Notes under the pieces: model-generated
The model's database searches: none
What the model was told of the DNA's origin: nothing
Seen by the model: the letters and a program-made list of their open reading frames with translations, nothing else
In this document: piece by piece, positions 50,461-61,120 of the stretch
How positions within the stretch are numbered: the stretch's first letter is position 1
How the letters are laid out: each line of letters starts with the position of its first letter
Assembly (NCBI RefSeq): GCF_014298075.1
Contig: NZ_CP060418.1
Coordinates: 62,001-126,000 of the forward strand
Source of the DNA: Enterobacter sp. JUb54
GTDB taxonomy: Bacteria > Pseudomonadota > Gammaproteobacteria > Enterobacterales > Enterobacteriaceae
Direction: 5' to 3'
Length of the DNA: 64,000 nt
Made by a program: the position numbers and the translations under genes

Positions 50461-52461
50461 ATGGATAAGCTGCTTAACCTGACGGCGCAGATGGTGCAAA
50501 CCGGTATTCGTCGCCTGCTGGTGCTCAGCGGCGACGACGCGTGGTGTCTGCAACAGGCGCTCGAGCTACGTGAACGCCTGGGAGGCGATGGCTTGTGGGT
50601 CGGCAGCGAGCCGCAGGCACAGCCCGCTATCTTGCCGGGCGCCTTAAAATCCTTACTCGGGCGTGAATATCATCACGCCTTCTTCGACGCTCGTCATGGG
50701 TTTGACGTGGCGGCCTTCGCGGCGCTGAGCGGCACCCTGCGCGCCGGAAGCTGGCTGATACTGCTGACGCCAGATTTTGCGCGCTGGCCAATGCTGCCTG
50801 ACGCGGACTCTCTACGCTGGAGCGATGCGCCAGCCCCGATCCCAACCCCACATTTTGTCCACCGCTTCTGCCAGCAGGTCAGCACCAGTCGCGACACGGT
50901 GATCTGGCGACAGGGCGAGACGCTGACCTTACCGGACAGCGTCCCCCGGCCAGAGTGGCAGCCGGCAGATGGTCACCCTCAGGCCGGGCAGGCCGCACTT
51001 CTTGAGCGGTTGGCCGCGCTCCCGCCAGGCATCGCCGTTGTGACCGCTGAACGCGGGCGGGGAAAGTCCGCGCTGGCGGGGATGCTGATACGCCAGCTGG
51101 CTGGCGATGCCATCGTCACCGCCCCGTCGCGCGGTGCCACCGAGGTGATGGCCGCCTTTGCTGGCGAAGATTTTCATTTTATGGCTCCCGATGCGCTACT
51201 GGCCAACGCTGTGCAGGCGGGGTGGCTGATCGTTGATGAAGCGGCCGCCATTCCCGGGCCGTTGCTGCGCCAGTTGGTTGCCCGCTTCCCCCGAACCTTG
51301 CTGACCACCACCGTCCAGGGTTATGAAGGAACCGGGCGCGGGTTTATGCTCAAGTTTTGCGCCAGCTTTGCGCACCTGTGGCAGTTCCAGCTATCGACCC
51401 CTATTCGCTGGGCGCCCGGCTGCCCGCTGGAAGCGCTGGTCAGCGATCTGCTGTTGTTCGGCGACGAGAGTTTTGCGCAGGCGCCCACGGGTGACGTCGA
51501 GGTCATAGCCGTGGATCAGACCAGCTGGCAGCAGCACAACGGACTGGCACCGGCGATGTACCAGCTGCTGTCCGGCGCCCATTACCGGACATCGCCGCTG
51601 GATTTACGGCGGATGATGGATGCCCCGGGTCAGCACTTTACCTGTGCACGCACGCAGGACGGAGTTGCTGGGGCCTTGTGGTGCGTGGAGGAGGGAGGGC
51701 TGGACCCCGCGCTGAGTAAAGCGGTGTGGGCGGGCTTTCGTCGTCCACGCGGTAATCTGGTGGCGCAGTCGCTGGCGGCCCATGGCGGCAGTCCGCTGGC
51801 GGCGACCTTAAGCGGGCAGCGCATCACCCGCATTGCCGTCCATCCGGCCCGGCAGCGGGAGGGGCTGGGGCAGGCGTTGGTCGCCAGGGCGGTTGCGCAC
51901 TCTCGCGCTCTCGATTATCTGTCGGTGAGCTTTGGGTATACCCCTGAGCTCTGGCGCTTCTGGCAGCGCTGCGGTTTTACCCTGGTGCGCTTAGGCACCC
52001 ATCGCGAAGCCAGCAGCGGTTGCTATACGGCGATGGCGCTGTATCCGTTAACCGCAGCGGGCAGTGAACTGGTTCAACAGGAGTCACAGCGTCTGGCGCG
52101 GGATGAGTTCTGGCTGCGGGAGTGGCGTGACACGACGTTGCCGCTGCCAACGGTGCAAGCAGCTATGCTTACGGAACAGGACTGGCTGGATATCGCGGGC
52201 TTTGCCTTCGCCCATCGCCCACTGCTGGCGGCAATCGGCGCCCTGAATCGCCTGGTGCTGCAGAGCGAATGCGCGCTTGTGGCCCTGCGTGCACGTCTGC
52301 AACGCCAGGATGAAGCGCTGATCTGCACGGAATTACGCCTGGCCGGGCGCAAAGCGCTGCTGGTCAGGATGCGTGAAGAGGCAGGACAGGCGCTGTTCAG
52401 CCTGGATGCATCGCGGGCAGAGGCGCTGCGCCAGCAGGTTGAAGAACTGCAATTTTTTTAA
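50461..52461 (+). CDS. tmcA: tRNA(Met) cytidine acetyltransferase
   Basis: TmcA acetylates the wobble cytidine (C34) of elongator tRNA-Met using ATP and acetyl-CoA, preventing misreading of AUA codons. The 666-residue protein (E. coli 671) has an N-terminal DUF1726 domain, a helicase-like core with Walker A GRGKS (K202) and Walker B DEAAAIPGPLL near 260, and a GNAT domain (about residues 400-530) with the ITRIAVHPARQREGLGQALV acetyl-CoA loop. Confidence 0.97.
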   Translation: MDKLLNLTAQMVQTGIRRLLVLSGDDAWCLQQALELRERLGGDGLWVGSEPQAQPAILPGALKSLLGREYHHAFFDARHGFDVAAFAALSGTLRAGSWLILLTPDFARWPMLPDADSLRWSDAPAPIPTPHFVHRFCQQVSTSRDTVIWRQGETLTLPDSVPRPEWQPADGHPQAGQAALLERLAALPPGIAVVTAERGRGKSALAGMLIRQLAGDAIVTAPSRGATEVMAAFAGEDFHFMAPDALLANAVQAGWLIVDEAAAIPGPLLRQLVARFPRTLLTTTVQGYEGTGRGFMLKFCASFAHLWQFQLSTPIRWAPGCPLEALVSDLLLFGDESFAQAPTGDVEVIAVDQTSWQQHNGLAPAMYQLLSGAHYRTSPLDLRRMMDAPGQHFTCARTQDGVAGALWCVEEGGLDPALSKAVWAGFRRPRGNLVAQSLAAHGGSPLAATLSGQRITRIAVHPARQREGLGQALVARAVAHSRALDYLSVSFGYTPELWRFWQRCGFTLVRLGTHREASSGCYTAMALYPLTAAGSELVQQESQRLARDEFWLREWRDTTLPLPTVQAAMLTEQDWLDIAGFAFAHRPLLAAIGALNRLVLQSECALVALRARLQRQDEALICTELRLAGRKALLVRMREEAGQALFSLDASRAEALRQQVEELQFF

Positions 52462-52537
52462 CTAACTCATTCAGTTAAATGTCATGGTCATATTCCACGT
52501 GCGGCGTAAACTGCCCACGTACACTAAGGAGACCGCC

Positions 52538-53236
52538 ATGAAACACGACCATTTTATTGTTCAAAGCCCGGCGACACCTGCCCAACAGCTGCTGTTGCTG
52601 TTTCATGGCGTCGGGGATAACCCCGTTTCAATGGGGCAGATCGGCAGTTTGTTCGCGCCGCAGTTTCCGGATGCGTTGATTGTCAGTATCGGCGGGGCCG
52701 AGCCTTGTGGCCCTCCTCCGGGCCGGCAGTGGTTTTCCGTTCAGGGAGTCACTGAGGAAAATCGTCAGTCGCGAATCGACACGATTATGCCGACCTTTAT
52801 TGAGACGGTTCGCTACTGGCAGAAACAGAGCGGTGTGAGTCCGCAGGCCACGGCGCTGATTGGTTTCTCCCAGGGCGCGATTATGTCGCTGGAGAGTATC
52901 AAAGCCGAGTCGGGACTGGCCTCGCGGGTTATCGCGTTTAACGGACGTTACGCGACGCTTCCTCAGTCAGCGACGACGGCGACGACGATTCACCTGATTC
53001 ATGGTGGCGAAGATCGCGTTATCGATCTGGCATGGGCGGTGTCGGCGCAAGAGGCGCTGTTGCAGGCCGGTGGCGATGTCACGCTGGATATTGTTGAGGA
53101 TCTGGGACACGCGATTGACGATCGTAGCATGCAGTTTGCGCTTGAGCGTCTGCGCTATACCGTACCGAAACACTATTTCGATGAAGCGCTAAGCGGCAGC
53201 ACGCCGAAAGATGACGATATTATCGAACTGCTGTGA
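52538..53236 (+). CDS. ypfH: Esterase YpfH (alpha/beta hydrolase)
   Basis: This 232-residue protein is a carboxylesterase of the phospholipase/carboxylesterase group. The nucleophile is S111 in GFSQGA, with Asp in GGEDRVIDLA and His in LGHAIDD completing the triad. The ATG at 52538 follows AAGGAGA and gives the E. coli length; the longer frame from 52484 has no ribosome site. E. coli YpfH hydrolyses short-chain esters. Confidence 0.95.
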   Translation: MKHDHFIVQSPATPAQQLLLLFHGVGDNPVSMGQIGSLFAPQFPDALIVSIGGAEPCGPPPGRQWFSVQGVTEENRQSRIDTIMPTFIETVRYWQKQSGVSPQATALIGFSQGAIMSLESIKAESGLASRVIAFNGRYATLPQSATTATTIHLIHGGEDRVIDLAWAVSAQEALLQAGGDVTLDIVEDLGHAIDDRSMQFALERLRYTVPKHYFDEALSGSTPKDDDIIELL

Positions 53237-53249
53237 TGAGGTGGTAGAT

Positions 53250-53310
53250 CCCGGATAACATCTTTACACCGTCATCCGGGAATGCCCCGGCAGCGCAGCG
53301 CTGACCGGGG
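53250..53310. repeat. REP-like double palindrome between ypfH and ypfN
   Basis: Two GC-rich hairpins in tandem: CCCGGAT...ATCCGGG (53250-53280) and CCCCGG-CAGCG...CGCTG-CCGGGG (53285-53310). The layout is like the REP/BIME repeats found between convergent genes in enteric bacteria. It probably blocks exonucleases or ends transcription from both sides. Confidence 0.6.
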
Positions 53311-53317
53311 TCTGGAC

Positions 53318-53518
53318 TTATTTCTTCGGCTGGTCGTGCTTCGGCCAGTCGTCGTCATCGTCCCACTTATCGTTGCAATCACGATGGGGGGGCAGGTCTG
53401 GCTTGTTGGCGAGAAATTTTTTGTGGTCAACACGATTAAGATCTTTGATGACGTTAATCATGACGCCTACTAAAAAGACCAACACCAGAATCCACCAGTG
53501 GCTGATAAGCCATTCCAT
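53318..53518 (-). CDS. ypfN: Small membrane protein YpfN (UPF0370)
   Basis: This 66-residue protein has one N-terminal membrane helix ([20 protein letters not shown], residues 4-22) and a very acidic cytoplasmic tail with five consecutive Asp. Length and sequence match E. coli YpfN. Function unknown. It is downstream of dapE with a 29-base gap. Confidence 0.93.
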   Translation of the reverse strand: MEWLISHWWILVLVFLVGVMINVIKDLNRVDHKKFLANKPDLPPHRDCNDKWDDDDDWPKHDQPKK

Positions 53519-53547
53519 GTGCGCTTCCTCTTATTACATCGCGGCCG

Positions 53548-54675
53548 TCAGGCGACCAGTTGTTCCATGATGCGTTGATACATCCGTGCCAGCAGCTGCA
53601 GGTCGGCGGCATTAACACATTCATTGATTTTGTGAATTGTCGCATTCACCGGTCCCAGCTCGACGACCTGGGCACCCATTCGGGCGATAAAGCGGCCGTC
53701 AGAAGTACCGCCATTCGTCAGCAGCTGAGGTTTAATTTCATTATAGTGCTCTATCGCGTTCACCACCGCCTCGACCAGTTTGCCGCGGCTGGTCAGGAAC
53801 GGCTGACCTGACAGCCACCAGTCCAGGGTATAGCGCAGCTGGTATTTATCCAGCAGCTCGATCACCCGGGCTTTGATCATCTCGTCGGTCAGTTCGGTGC
53901 TAAAGCGGAAGTTGAACTGAACGTACATGTCGCCAGGGATCACGTTATTGCTGCCGGTTCCGGCCTGCACGTTGGCAATCTGCATGCTGGTCGGCGGGAA
54001 GAACGCATTGCCTTGATCCCACTCGATGCCCACCAGCTCCGTCAACATTGGCGCCGCGCGGTGAACCGGGTTATCGGCGAGATGCGGGTAAGCTACGTGC
54101 CCCTGTACGCCATGAATGGTCAGGTTGCAGGTTAATGAACCGCGGCGACCATTTTTGACCACGTCGCCCACCACTTCGGTGCTGGACGGCTCGCCCACCA
54201 GGCAGTAATCCAGGCGTTCGTTACGGGCCATCAGCGCTTCAACGACCTTTACGGTGCCGTTGTGGGCGCTGGCTTCTTCATCGGAGGTGATCAGAAATGC
54301 CAGACGGCCCCGGTGATTTGGGTACTGGGCGACAAAGCGCTCAGCGGCAACCACCATGGCGGCCAGCGAACCTTTCATATCTGCAGCGCCGCGACCAAAC
54401 AGCATGCCGTCGCGAATCGTCGGCTCAAAGGGTGGGTTAATCCAGCGGTCGGCATCGCCGGCCGGGACCACGTCAGTATGGCCGGCAAAGGCCAGCGTTT
54501 CACCGTGTCCACGCCATGCCCAAAAGTTTTGGGTATCCCCGAAATCCATCGGTTCAACGGTAAAGCCAATCGCACGCAGGCGTTCAATCATGAGCGCCTG
54601 ACATCCCGCATCATCGGGGCTGAGGGAAGGGCGGCGAATAAGCTGCTGAGCCAGCTCAATGACCGGGCAAGACAT
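53548..54675 (-). CDS. dapE: Succinyl-diaminopimelate desuccinylase
   Basis: DapE hydrolyses N-succinyl-LL-diaminopimelate, a late step of lysine and cell-wall synthesis, using two zinc ions. The 375-residue M20A protein (same as E. coli) shows the first metal site H66-T-D68 in [10 protein letters not shown], the bridging Asp and the catalytic Glu in SDEEASA near 134, and the late metal His in ATIHKINE. yffB lies 3 bases upstream on the same strand, so yffB-dapE-ypfN is likely one unit. Confidence 0.98.
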   Translation of the reverse strand: MSCPVIELAQQLIRRPSLSPDDAGCQALMIERLRAIGFTVEPMDFGDTQNFWAWRGHGETLAFAGHTDVVPAGDADRWINPPFEPTIRDGMLFGRGAADMKGSLAAMVVAAERFVAQYPNHRGRLAFLITSDEEASAHNGTVKVVEALMARNERLDYCLVGEPSSTEVVGDVVKNGRRGSLTCNLTIHGVQGHVAYPHLADNPVHRAAPMLTELVGIEWDQGNAFFPPTSMQIANVQAGTGSNNVIPGDMYVQFNFRFSTELTDEMIKARVIELLDKYQLRYTLDWWLSGQPFLTSRGKLVEAVVNAIEHYNEIKPQLLTNGGTSDGRFIARMGAQVVELGPVNATIHKINECVNAADLQLLARMYQRIMEQLVA

Positions 54676-54678
54676 AGA

Positions 54679-55035
54679 CTATACCTCGTTAACAAGCTTC
54701 TTATAAGTGAGTTCACTGAAGCCCAGCAGCATAGGCTGCCCGGGCGCGCAGAGCAATGGGCGTTTGATCATTGCCGGCATTTCCAACATCAACGTCGCGG
54801 CGGCATCGGCGTTGGTGATGAGATCGCGGCGGCTTTCATCCAGTTTACGCCAGGTGGTTCCGCGGGTGTTGAGCAGGGCTTCCCAGCCCAGTTCGGCGAT
54901 AAATGTGTTTAATAATTCACGATCCAGGCCATCGGTACGATAATCATGAAAGCGATATTCAAGCTGATTCGCTTCCAGCCAGCGGCGGGCCTTTTTTATC
55001 GTGTCGCAGTTTTTGATCCCGTACATGGTCAGCAT
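54679..55035 (-). CDS. yffB: ArsC/Spx-family protein YffB
   Basis: This 118-residue protein has the thioredoxin-like ArsC/Spx fold with [17 protein letters not shown] at the N-terminus; only one cysteine (C10) stands at the redox position, so a classic CXXC reductase is excluded. Its role is unknown; it precedes dapE as in E. coli. Confidence 0.92.
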   Translation of the reverse strand: MLTMYGIKNCDTIKKARRWLEANQLEYRFHDYRTDGLDRELLNTFIAELGWEALLNTRGTTWRKLDESRRDLITNADAAATLMLEMPAMIKRPLLCAPGQPMLLGFSELTYKKLVNEV

Positions 55036-55443
55036 GATTAAACCTTTTACGTTTTTACGTTGAATTGAACTATAAACTCAGGAATATCCGAATATACCTG
55101 AAAAAATACTGCCTGAAATAATACGTTAATCAGGTTCAGAAATATAACGTTTTACCGTGCCTGCATCACCTGGTTGAATATTAACCAGTGCATTTAATCA
55201 TGGGCTGTATGTCGCCACTCACCGGGCATACAGCCGGCAGCGAGAACAATCTGAAAAAGTGGCTATTGTTGCAAAATGTTGCTACTGGTCACATTAAATC
55301 AACATACTCAGGTCCATAGTAGCGCCAGGTCAACGAAGGCAGTAGCGTACGATGCAAACCAGCAATCACAGCGATAACTTCAATGAACTTCCCATCGGTA
55401 ACAGATTTACTTAAAATCACCCATAATAATAAGAGAGGATATT
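55036..55443 (+). other. 408-base gap upstream of ypfM
   Basis: No coding frame with support is seen. The gap must hold the yffB-dapE promoter (minus strand) and that of ypfM (plus strand); TAAAAT (55412-55417) and CATAAT (55422-55427) are -10 candidates for ypfM. The sequence is AT-rich at 55130-55200. Confidence 0.45.
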
Positions 55444-55503
55444 ATGATTGAACATGAATTAGGGAACTGGAAAGATTTTATTGAAGGCATGCTTCGTAAA
55501 TAA
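55444..55503 (+). CDS. ypfM: 19-residue small protein YpfM
   Basis: A tiny reading frame MIEHELGNWKDFIEGMLRK ends at TAA 55501-55503 and differs from the 19-residue E. coli YpfM at only two positions as I remember it. GAGAGG lies about 8 bases before the ATG. The neighbourhood (yffB on one side, acrD on the other) is the same as in E. coli. The peptide is amphipathic. Its function is unknown. Confidence 0.85.
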   Translation: MIEHELGNWKDFIEGMLRK

Positions 55504-55566
55504 ATTCCACAATGTGAGCAGGGTAATCGCGTCATGCTAATAATGCTAATGCGGCTGTGAACAGAT

Positions 55567-55598
55567 AAAAAAGGCGACTGTGATAGTCGCCTTTTTTG
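55567..55598. terminator. Bidirectional terminator between ypfM and acrD
   Basis: AAAAAGGCGACT pairs with AGTCGCCTTTTT around GTGAT, with T-runs on both strands, so it can stop ypfM (plus) and acrD (minus). Confidence 0.92.
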
Positions 55599-55633
55599 TT
55601 ATTTCAGCACAGGACATTTGGTCCCGTCGTGAA

Positions 55634-58600
55634 TTATTGCGGTCGCTCCTTGCGCGGGAAGCGTCGACGCACCAGCACAAAGAACAGCGGTACGAAGAAA
55701 ATGGCCAGGAACGTCGCGGAGATCATCCCGCCCATGACGCCGGTGCCGACCGCATGCTGGCTGCCTGAACCGGCGCCGGTGCTGGTCGCCATCGGCAGGA
55801 CCCCGAAAATAAAGGCCAGCGAGGTCATCAGGATCGGGCGCAGACGCTGCCGACAAGCCGACAGGGTGGCGGCGAGCAAATCTTCTCCCTTCTCATTCAG
55901 TTCATTGGCGAACTCGACGATTAAGATGGCGTTTTTCGCCGACAGGCCGATGACCGTCAACAGACCCACCTGGAAGTAAACGTCATTCTCAAGGCCACGC
56001 AGCCAGGTGGCGAGGAGCGCGCCAATCACCCCCAAAGGCACTACCAGCATGACCGAGAAGGGGATTGACCAGCTTTCGTACAGCGCCGCCAGACACAGGA
56101 ACACCACCAGCAGCGATATGGCGTACAGCGCCGGAGCCTGAGCGCCAGACAGCCGCTCCTGATAGGACATCGCCGTCCAGTCGAGCCCGAAGCCGTTTGG
56201 CAACTGCTGGGCCAGCTCTTCCATAATATTCATCGCCGTACCGGTACTGACGCCCGGCGCCGCTTCCCCGATAATCTCCACCGCGGAATAGCCGTTATAG
56301 CGTTCAAGACGCGGGGAGCCGGTCTGCCAGCGCGAGGTGGCAAACGCTGAGAAGGGCACCATCGTGCCGCTGCTGTTGCGCACATACCACTGATTAATAT
56401 CGTCCGGTAGCATGCGGTATGGGGCGGCGGACTGAACGTAGACCTTCTTCACGCGGCCGCGATCCATAAAGTCATTGACGTAGCTTGAGCCCCAGGCGGT
56501 TTGCAGGGTGTCGTTGATATCGTCAATGTCGACGCCCAGCGCCTGGGCTTTACGCTGATCGATATCAACCTGCAGCTGCGGACTATCATCAAGACCGTTA
56601 TGGCGCACCCGGGTGAGCCGATCGTCTTTTGCCGCCAGATCAAGCAGCGTATCGCGCGCTGCCATCAGCGCCTCATGGCCGTTACCGGCATGGTCTTCCA
56701 GCTCCATATCAAAACCGGCAGAGCTGCCCAGACCGCTGATGGCCGGTGGGTTGGTCGCAAACACGCGCGCTTCGTTAATCTGGTTAAAAGCTTTCGTCGC
56801 CCGCTCGATAATCGCAAATGATGTCCCGGTTTTGGCATCACGCTCGTCCCAGTCTTTCAAGCGGACGAACATGCGCGCGACGTTCTGCCCGTTACCGCCG
56901 GGGCCAGAGCCGACGGTGGCGAAAATCGACGCAACATTGGCTTGCTCGTGGCTGAAGAAATAGTCCTCAACCTTTTGCACCACTTTCAACGTTTGCTGCT
57001 GGGTAGAACCGCTCGGCAGCTGCACGGAAGTGAGGAACATCCCGCGATCTTCCTGCGGCAGGAACGAGGTAGGCAGGTGCAGGAACAGCAGCACCATCCC
57101 GCCCAGCAACAGCACGTAGAGCATGATCCAGCGCAGCGTGCGGTGAAGAATTTTGCCGACCGCCGTCTCGTAACTGCGGGCGCTGCGGTTAAACATGCGG
57201 TTAAACCAGCCAAAGAAGCCGGTCTTACCGTGCTCTTCCCCTTTTTTAATCGGTTTGAGCAAGGTTGCACACAGCGCCGGGGTGAGGATCAGGGCAACGA
57301 GAACGGATAGCACCATCGCAGAAACGATAGTGATTGAGAACTGGCGATAAATGGCCCCGGTGGTGCCGCCGAAGAAGGCCATCGGGATAAATACCGCCGA
57401 CAGCACCATGGCGATACCCACCAGCGCGCCCTGAATCTGCCCCATCGATTTGCGCGTCGCTTCGCGAGGGGAGAGCCCCTCTTCGCTCATGATGCGCTCG
57501 ACGTTTTCCACCACCACGATGGCATCGTCCACCAGCAGGCCTATCGCCAGCACCACCGCGAACATCGTCAGGGTGTTAATGCTGTAGCCGCAGGCAAACA
57601 GGATCGCGAAGGTGCCCATCAAAACCACCGGAACGGCAATGGTGGGGATCAGCGTGGCGCGAATATTTTGCAGGAACAGGTACATCACCAGGAATACCAG
57701 CGCAATCGCTTCCAGCAGCGTCTTCACCACGTCGTGGATCGAGGCTTTCACGAAAGAGGTGGTTTCGTAGGCAATTTTATACTCAAGGCCGTGCGGGAAA
57801 TACTGCGACAGCTCGTTTAAGCGATTGAGCACCAGCTCCGCGGTCTGCATTTCGTTGGCCCCGGAGGCTAACTGAACGCCAAGACCCGACGCCGGATTGC
57901 GGTTATAGCGGCTGAGGTAATCGTAATTTTCCGCCCCCAGCTCGACTTTCGCCACATCGCCAAGGGTGACCAGCGACCCATCCTGATTCACCCGCAGCGT
58001 AATATCGCGGAACTGCTGCGGCGTTTGTAACAGCGACTGGGCGTTAATGGTGGCGTTCAGCGTCTGGTTATTGATCGACGGGGTGCCGCCAAGCTGGCCT
58101 ACGGCAATCTGCGCATTCTGGGACGAGATGGCGTCGGTGACATCTTTCGCCGTCATTTGCACACCGGTGAGTTTGGCCGGATCCAGCCAGATACGCATGG
58201 AGTATTGCGAACCGTAAGCGGTGATATCGCCGACGCCATTGACGCGGCTGAGCGGCTCCTGGATGTTACTGGCAACGTAGTCGGCGATGTCCTGCTTATC
58301 CATGCTGCCATCGGTGGAGACAAACGCAATGGTCAGGATGTTGGTATCACCGGTTTTGCGAACCGTGACTCCCTGATTTTGCACCGCCTGCGGCAGCTTT
58401 TTCATCGCCGATTGCAGCTGGTTTTGCACCTGCTGCATGGCTTCGTTGGGATCGGTGCCGGCGGTAAATGTCAGGGTGATGGTCGCCTGCCCGGAGGAGG
58501 AGCTTTGCGATGACATGTACATCATATTATCGAGCCCGGTCATATTCTGCTCGATAACCTGAGTGACGGTATTTTCCAGCGTCTGCGCCGACGCGCCCGG

Positions 58601-58747
58601 GTAGTTGGCGGTAATTCGCACGTTAGGTGGCGCGAGATCGGGATATTGCTCTACGGGCAGCGACAGGATTGCAAGCGTTCCGGTCAGGCATAACAGAATC
58701 GCCAGCACCCACGCAAAAATGGGGCGATCGATGAAAAAATTCGCCAT
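55634..58747 (-). CDS. acrD: RND multidrug efflux pump AcrD
   Basis: AcrD is an inner-membrane RND transporter that, with AcrA and TolC, exports aminoglycosides, some beta-lactams and other amphiphiles. The 1037-residue protein (same as E. coli) has 12 membrane helices and two large periplasmic loops. The proton-relay pair Asp-Asp is in [17 protein letters not shown] near residue 407. Unlike acrB, it stands alone without a linked membrane-fusion gene, so it relies on AcrA from another locus. A BaeR-like box lies upstream, fitting envelope-stress control. Confidence 0.95.
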   Translation of the reverse strand: MANFFIDRPIFAWVLAILLCLTGTLAILSLPVEQYPDLAPPNVRITANYPGASAQTLENTVTQVIEQNMTGLDNMMYMSSQSSSSGQATITLTFTAGTDPNEAMQQVQNQLQSAMKKLPQAVQNQGVTVRKTGDTNILTIAFVSTDGSMDKQDIADYVASNIQEPLSRVNGVGDITAYGSQYSMRIWLDPAKLTGVQMTAKDVTDAISSQNAQIAVGQLGGTPSINNQTLNATINAQSLLQTPQQFRDITLRVNQDGSLVTLGDVAKVELGAENYDYLSRYNRNPASGLGVQLASGANEMQTAELVLNRLNELSQYFPHGLEYKIAYETTSFVKASIHDVVKTLLEAIALVFLVMYLFLQNIRATLIPTIAVPVVLMGTFAILFACGYSINTLTMFAVVLAIGLLVDDAIVVVENVERIMSEEGLSPREATRKSMGQIQGALVGIAMVLSAVFIPMAFFGGTTGAIYRQFSITIVSAMVLSVLVALILTPALCATLLKPIKKGEEHGKTGFFGWFNRMFNRSARSYETAVGKILHRTLRWIMLYVLLLGGMVLLFLHLPTSFLPQEDRGMFLTSVQLPSGSTQQQTLKVVQKVEDYFFSHEQANVASIFATVGSGPGGNGQNVARMFVRLKDWDERDAKTGTSFAIIERATKAFNQINEARVFATNPPAISGLGSSAGFDMELEDHAGNGHEALMAARDTLLDLAAKDDRLTRVRHNGLDDSPQLQVDIDQRKAQALGVDIDDINDTLQTAWGSSYVNDFMDRGRVKKVYVQSAAPYRMLPDDINQWYVRNSSGTMVPFSAFATSRWQTGSPRLERYNGYSAVEIIGEAAPGVSTGTAMNIMEELAQQLPNGFGLDWTAMSYQERLSGAQAPALYAISLLVVFLCLAALYESWSIPFSVMLVVPLGVIGALLATWLRGLENDVYFQVGLLTVIGLSAKNAILIVEFANELNEKGEDLLAATLSACRQRLRPILMTSLAFIFGVLPMATSTGAGSGSQHAVGTGVMGGMISATFLAIFFVPLFFVLVRRRFPRKERPQ

Positions 58748-58818
58748 CAGAATTGAGACCTCATTGTGTACATGCTCTGTTGTTTCACAGTCTGTGACAC
58801 TCTATAGCTAACCCCACA

Positions 58819-58836
58819 GTCAATCGTGGAGAAATT
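58819..58836 (-). promoter_or_regulatory. BaeR-like box upstream of acrD
   Basis: On the minus strand AATTTCTCCACGATTGAC matches the published BaeR consensus TTTTTCTCCATDATTGGC at 14 of 18 positions, about 72-90 bases before the acrD ATG. E. coli acrD is known to be BaeR-activated. Confidence 0.65.
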
Positions 58837-58979
58837 AAGGAGATAGTGTAATTTATCTTATGTCTTTTGCGACACGACCCGTCGCGGTCCACTGCCTCGG
58901 TGGAATTGCGCGCTGAGCGGCGCCAGGTTGCTCACGGCGATCTCATTTTCTTCTCATACCAGTCTAAATAAAACGCAAT

Positions 58980-58993
58980 TTCATTTAAGTCAA
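58980..58993 (+). promoter_or_regulatory. FNR-like site upstream of aegA
   Basis: TTCAT-TTAA-GTCAA matches TTGAT-N4-ATCAA at 8 of 10 bases. A TATCGC -10 candidate at 59016-59021 would place it near -41. aegA was first described as an anaerobically expressed gene, which fits. Confidence 0.5.
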
Positions 58994-59128
58994 AAAAACT
59001 TGATCCAGACCGGATTATCGCGAGGAAAAAAGTAATCTGGGCAAATGAACATTGTTCCGACCCTGTTTTGTCGGGTAATAAATAATCATGCGAATTGAGG
59101 GGCTATTCACCGAAGACCGAAGGATACC

Positions 59129-61111
59129 ATGAACCACTTTATTATCAGCGACAGTCGCAAATGCATCGGGTGTAAAGCCTGTGAAGTGGCCTGTGTGATG
59201 GCACATAACGACGAACAGCACGTGCTGACCCCACAGCGCTTTTTGCCGCGCATTAGCGTGATTAAGCACGAACACAAACGTAACGCCATTACATGTCGGC
59301 ATTGTGAAAGCGCGCCCTGCCTGCGCAGCTGCCCGAATGATGCCATCAGGCAGGTCAACGACAGCGTGCAGGTCAATGAAGAGAAATGTATCGGCTGTAA
59401 ATCCTGCATGGTGGCCTGCCCGTTTGGGGTGATGGAGATCGTGCTGCTCCCGGCGGCCGAGGGAAAAGTGAAGGCGACGGCGCACAAATGCGATCTGTGC
59501 AACGGGCGCGAAGCGGGGCCGGCCTGCGTGCAGAACTGCCCGGCGGAGGCGTTACAGCTGGCCACCGACGAGACGCTGTTCAGCATGGCCAAACAGCGGC
59601 GTCAGCGCACGGCGCGGCTGGATGCCCGGCCGTGGCATGCGCATCCGGGCGACATTAGCGTGCCGGCGGAAGGTGCCAAAGTCCGCCAGATGGCAGCCAC
59701 GTCGCCCCGCGGCGAGGCGGATAAACGTGCCGCTCAGGAGCGTAAAACGGATTTCGCCGAGATCTATCTGCCCTTTAATGCCGGACAGGCGCAGCAGGCG
59801 ACAGAACGCTGTTTACAATGCGGCGAGCACAGCGTCTGCGAGTGGACCTGTCCGTTGCACAACCATATTCCGCAGTGGATTGAGCGGGTGCAGGCCGGGG
59901 ATATCTCCGGCGCCGTAGAACTCTCTCATCAGACCAACTGCCTGCCGGAAATTACCGGCCGTGTTTGTCCGCAGGATCGCCTGTGTGAAGGGGCCTGTAC
60001 CCTGCGCGATGACAAGGGCGCGGTCACTATCGGCAACATTGAACGCTATATTTCTGACCAGGCGCTGGCGCAGGGCTGGCGTCCGGATCTTTCCCAGGTT
60101 GTCGATAGCGGCAAAAAAGTGGCCATTATCGGCGCCGGCCCGGCGGGTCTGGCCTGTGCCGACCGCTTAATTCGCCATGGCGTGAAGTCCGTCGTTTTTG
60201 ACCGTCATCCGGAGATCGGCGGTCTGCTGACCTTTGGCATCCCCGCCTTCAAGCTTGATAAATCTCTGCTGGCCCGGCGCCGGGAAATCTTCAGCCAAAT
60301 GGGGATTCATTTCGAGTTAGGCTGCGAAGTCGGCAAGGATATTGCCTTAACGTCGCTGCTGGAGGAGTACGACGCGGTGTTTATCGGCGCCGGCACCTAT
60401 CGCTCGATGAAAGCGGATTTGCCCAATGAAGAAGCTCCGGGGGTATATGACGCGCTGCCGTTCCTGATCGCCAATACCAAAAAGGTGATGGGGCACAGCG
60501 AGCTGCCTGAAGAGCCTTACATCGATACCCACGGCCTGAATGTCGTGGTGCTGGGCGGCGGCGACACCGCCATGGATTGCGTGCGTACCGCGCTTCGCCA
60601 CGGGGCGAAACAGGTAACCTGCGCCTATCGTCGCGATGAGGCTAATATGCCGGGGTCGAAAAAAGAGGTCAAAAACGCCCGCGAAGAGGGGGCAGTATTT
60701 GAATTTAACGTGCAGCCGGTGACCCTGGAGCTGGACGGCGAAGGCCGGGTCAATGGCGTGCGCTTTCTGCGAACCCAACTGGGTGAACCGGACGCCCAGG
60801 GGCGACGTAGACCGTCGCCAATACCGGGCAGCGAGTTTGTGATGCCTGCCGACGCGGTGATCATGGCCTTTGGTTTTCATCCGCACGGCATGCCGTGGCT
60901 GGAGTCCGTCGGCGTACAACTCGATAGCCGCGGGCGGATCAAAGCCCATGTGGAGAGCCGCTATCGCTATCAGACCAGCCACAGCAAAATCTTTGCTGGC
61001 GGAGACGCCGTGCGCGGTGCCGATCTGGTGGTGACGGCAATGGCCGAAGGCCGCCATGCCGCATTGGGCATCATGGATTATCTCGGCGTAACATCAGCGC
61101 CGCTTCACTAA
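59129..61111 (+). CDS. aegA: AegA, iron-sulfur/flavin oxidoreductase
   Basis: This 660-residue protein (E. coli 659) fuses an N-terminal polyferredoxin (CIGCKACEVAC, CRHCESAPCLRSCP, CIGCKSCMVACPFG, residues 12-105) to a glutamate-synthase small-subunit-like domain with cysteine set CLQCGEHSVCEWTCP, the FAD motif GAGPAGLACADRL near 335 and the NADPH motif VVLGGGDTAMDC near 474. In E. coli AegA has been tied to anaerobic, formate-dependent urate breakdown; the electron donor is not proven. The stop is 57 bases before nudK, within a structured junction. Confidence 0.93.
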   Translation: MNHFIISDSRKCIGCKACEVACVMAHNDEQHVLTPQRFLPRISVIKHEHKRNAITCRHCESAPCLRSCPNDAIRQVNDSVQVNEEKCIGCKSCMVACPFGVMEIVLLPAAEGKVKATAHKCDLCNGREAGPACVQNCPAEALQLATDETLFSMAKQRRQRTARLDARPWHAHPGDISVPAEGAKVRQMAATSPRGEADKRAAQERKTDFAEIYLPFNAGQAQQATERCLQCGEHSVCEWTCPLHNHIPQWIERVQAGDISGAVELSHQTNCLPEITGRVCPQDRLCEGACTLRDDKGAVTIGNIERYISDQALAQGWRPDLSQVVDSGKKVAIIGAGPAGLACADRLIRHGVKSVVFDRHPEIGGLLTFGIPAFKLDKSLLARRREIFSQMGIHFELGCEVGKDIALTSLLEEYDAVFIGAGTYRSMKADLPNEEAPGVYDALPFLIANTKKVMGHSELPEEPYIDTHGLNVVVLGGGDTAMDCVRTALRHGAKQVTCAYRRDEANMPGSKKEVKNAREEGAVFEFNVQPVTLELDGEGRVNGVRFLRTQLGEPDAQGRRRPSPIPGSEFVMPADAVIMAFGFHPHGMPWLESVGVQLDSRGRIKAHVESRYRYQTSHSKIFAGGDAVRGADLVVTAMAEGRHAALGIMDYLGVTSAPLH

Positions 61112-61120
61112 CGACAAACC

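Larger units (their letters stand above)
58748..59128. promoter_or_regulatory. acrD-aegA divergent upstream region; narQ absent
   Basis: No gene is present in these 381 bases. In E. coli K-12 the sensor-kinase gene narQ lies between acrD and aegA. The gap holds the BaeR-like box for acrD and an FNR-like site for aegA. Confidence 0.7.

Noticed and set aside
59000-59013. TTGATCCAGACCGG as a second FNR site before aegA
   Set aside because: Only the left half matches; the right half agrees with ATCAA at one base. The site at 58980-58993 is better.
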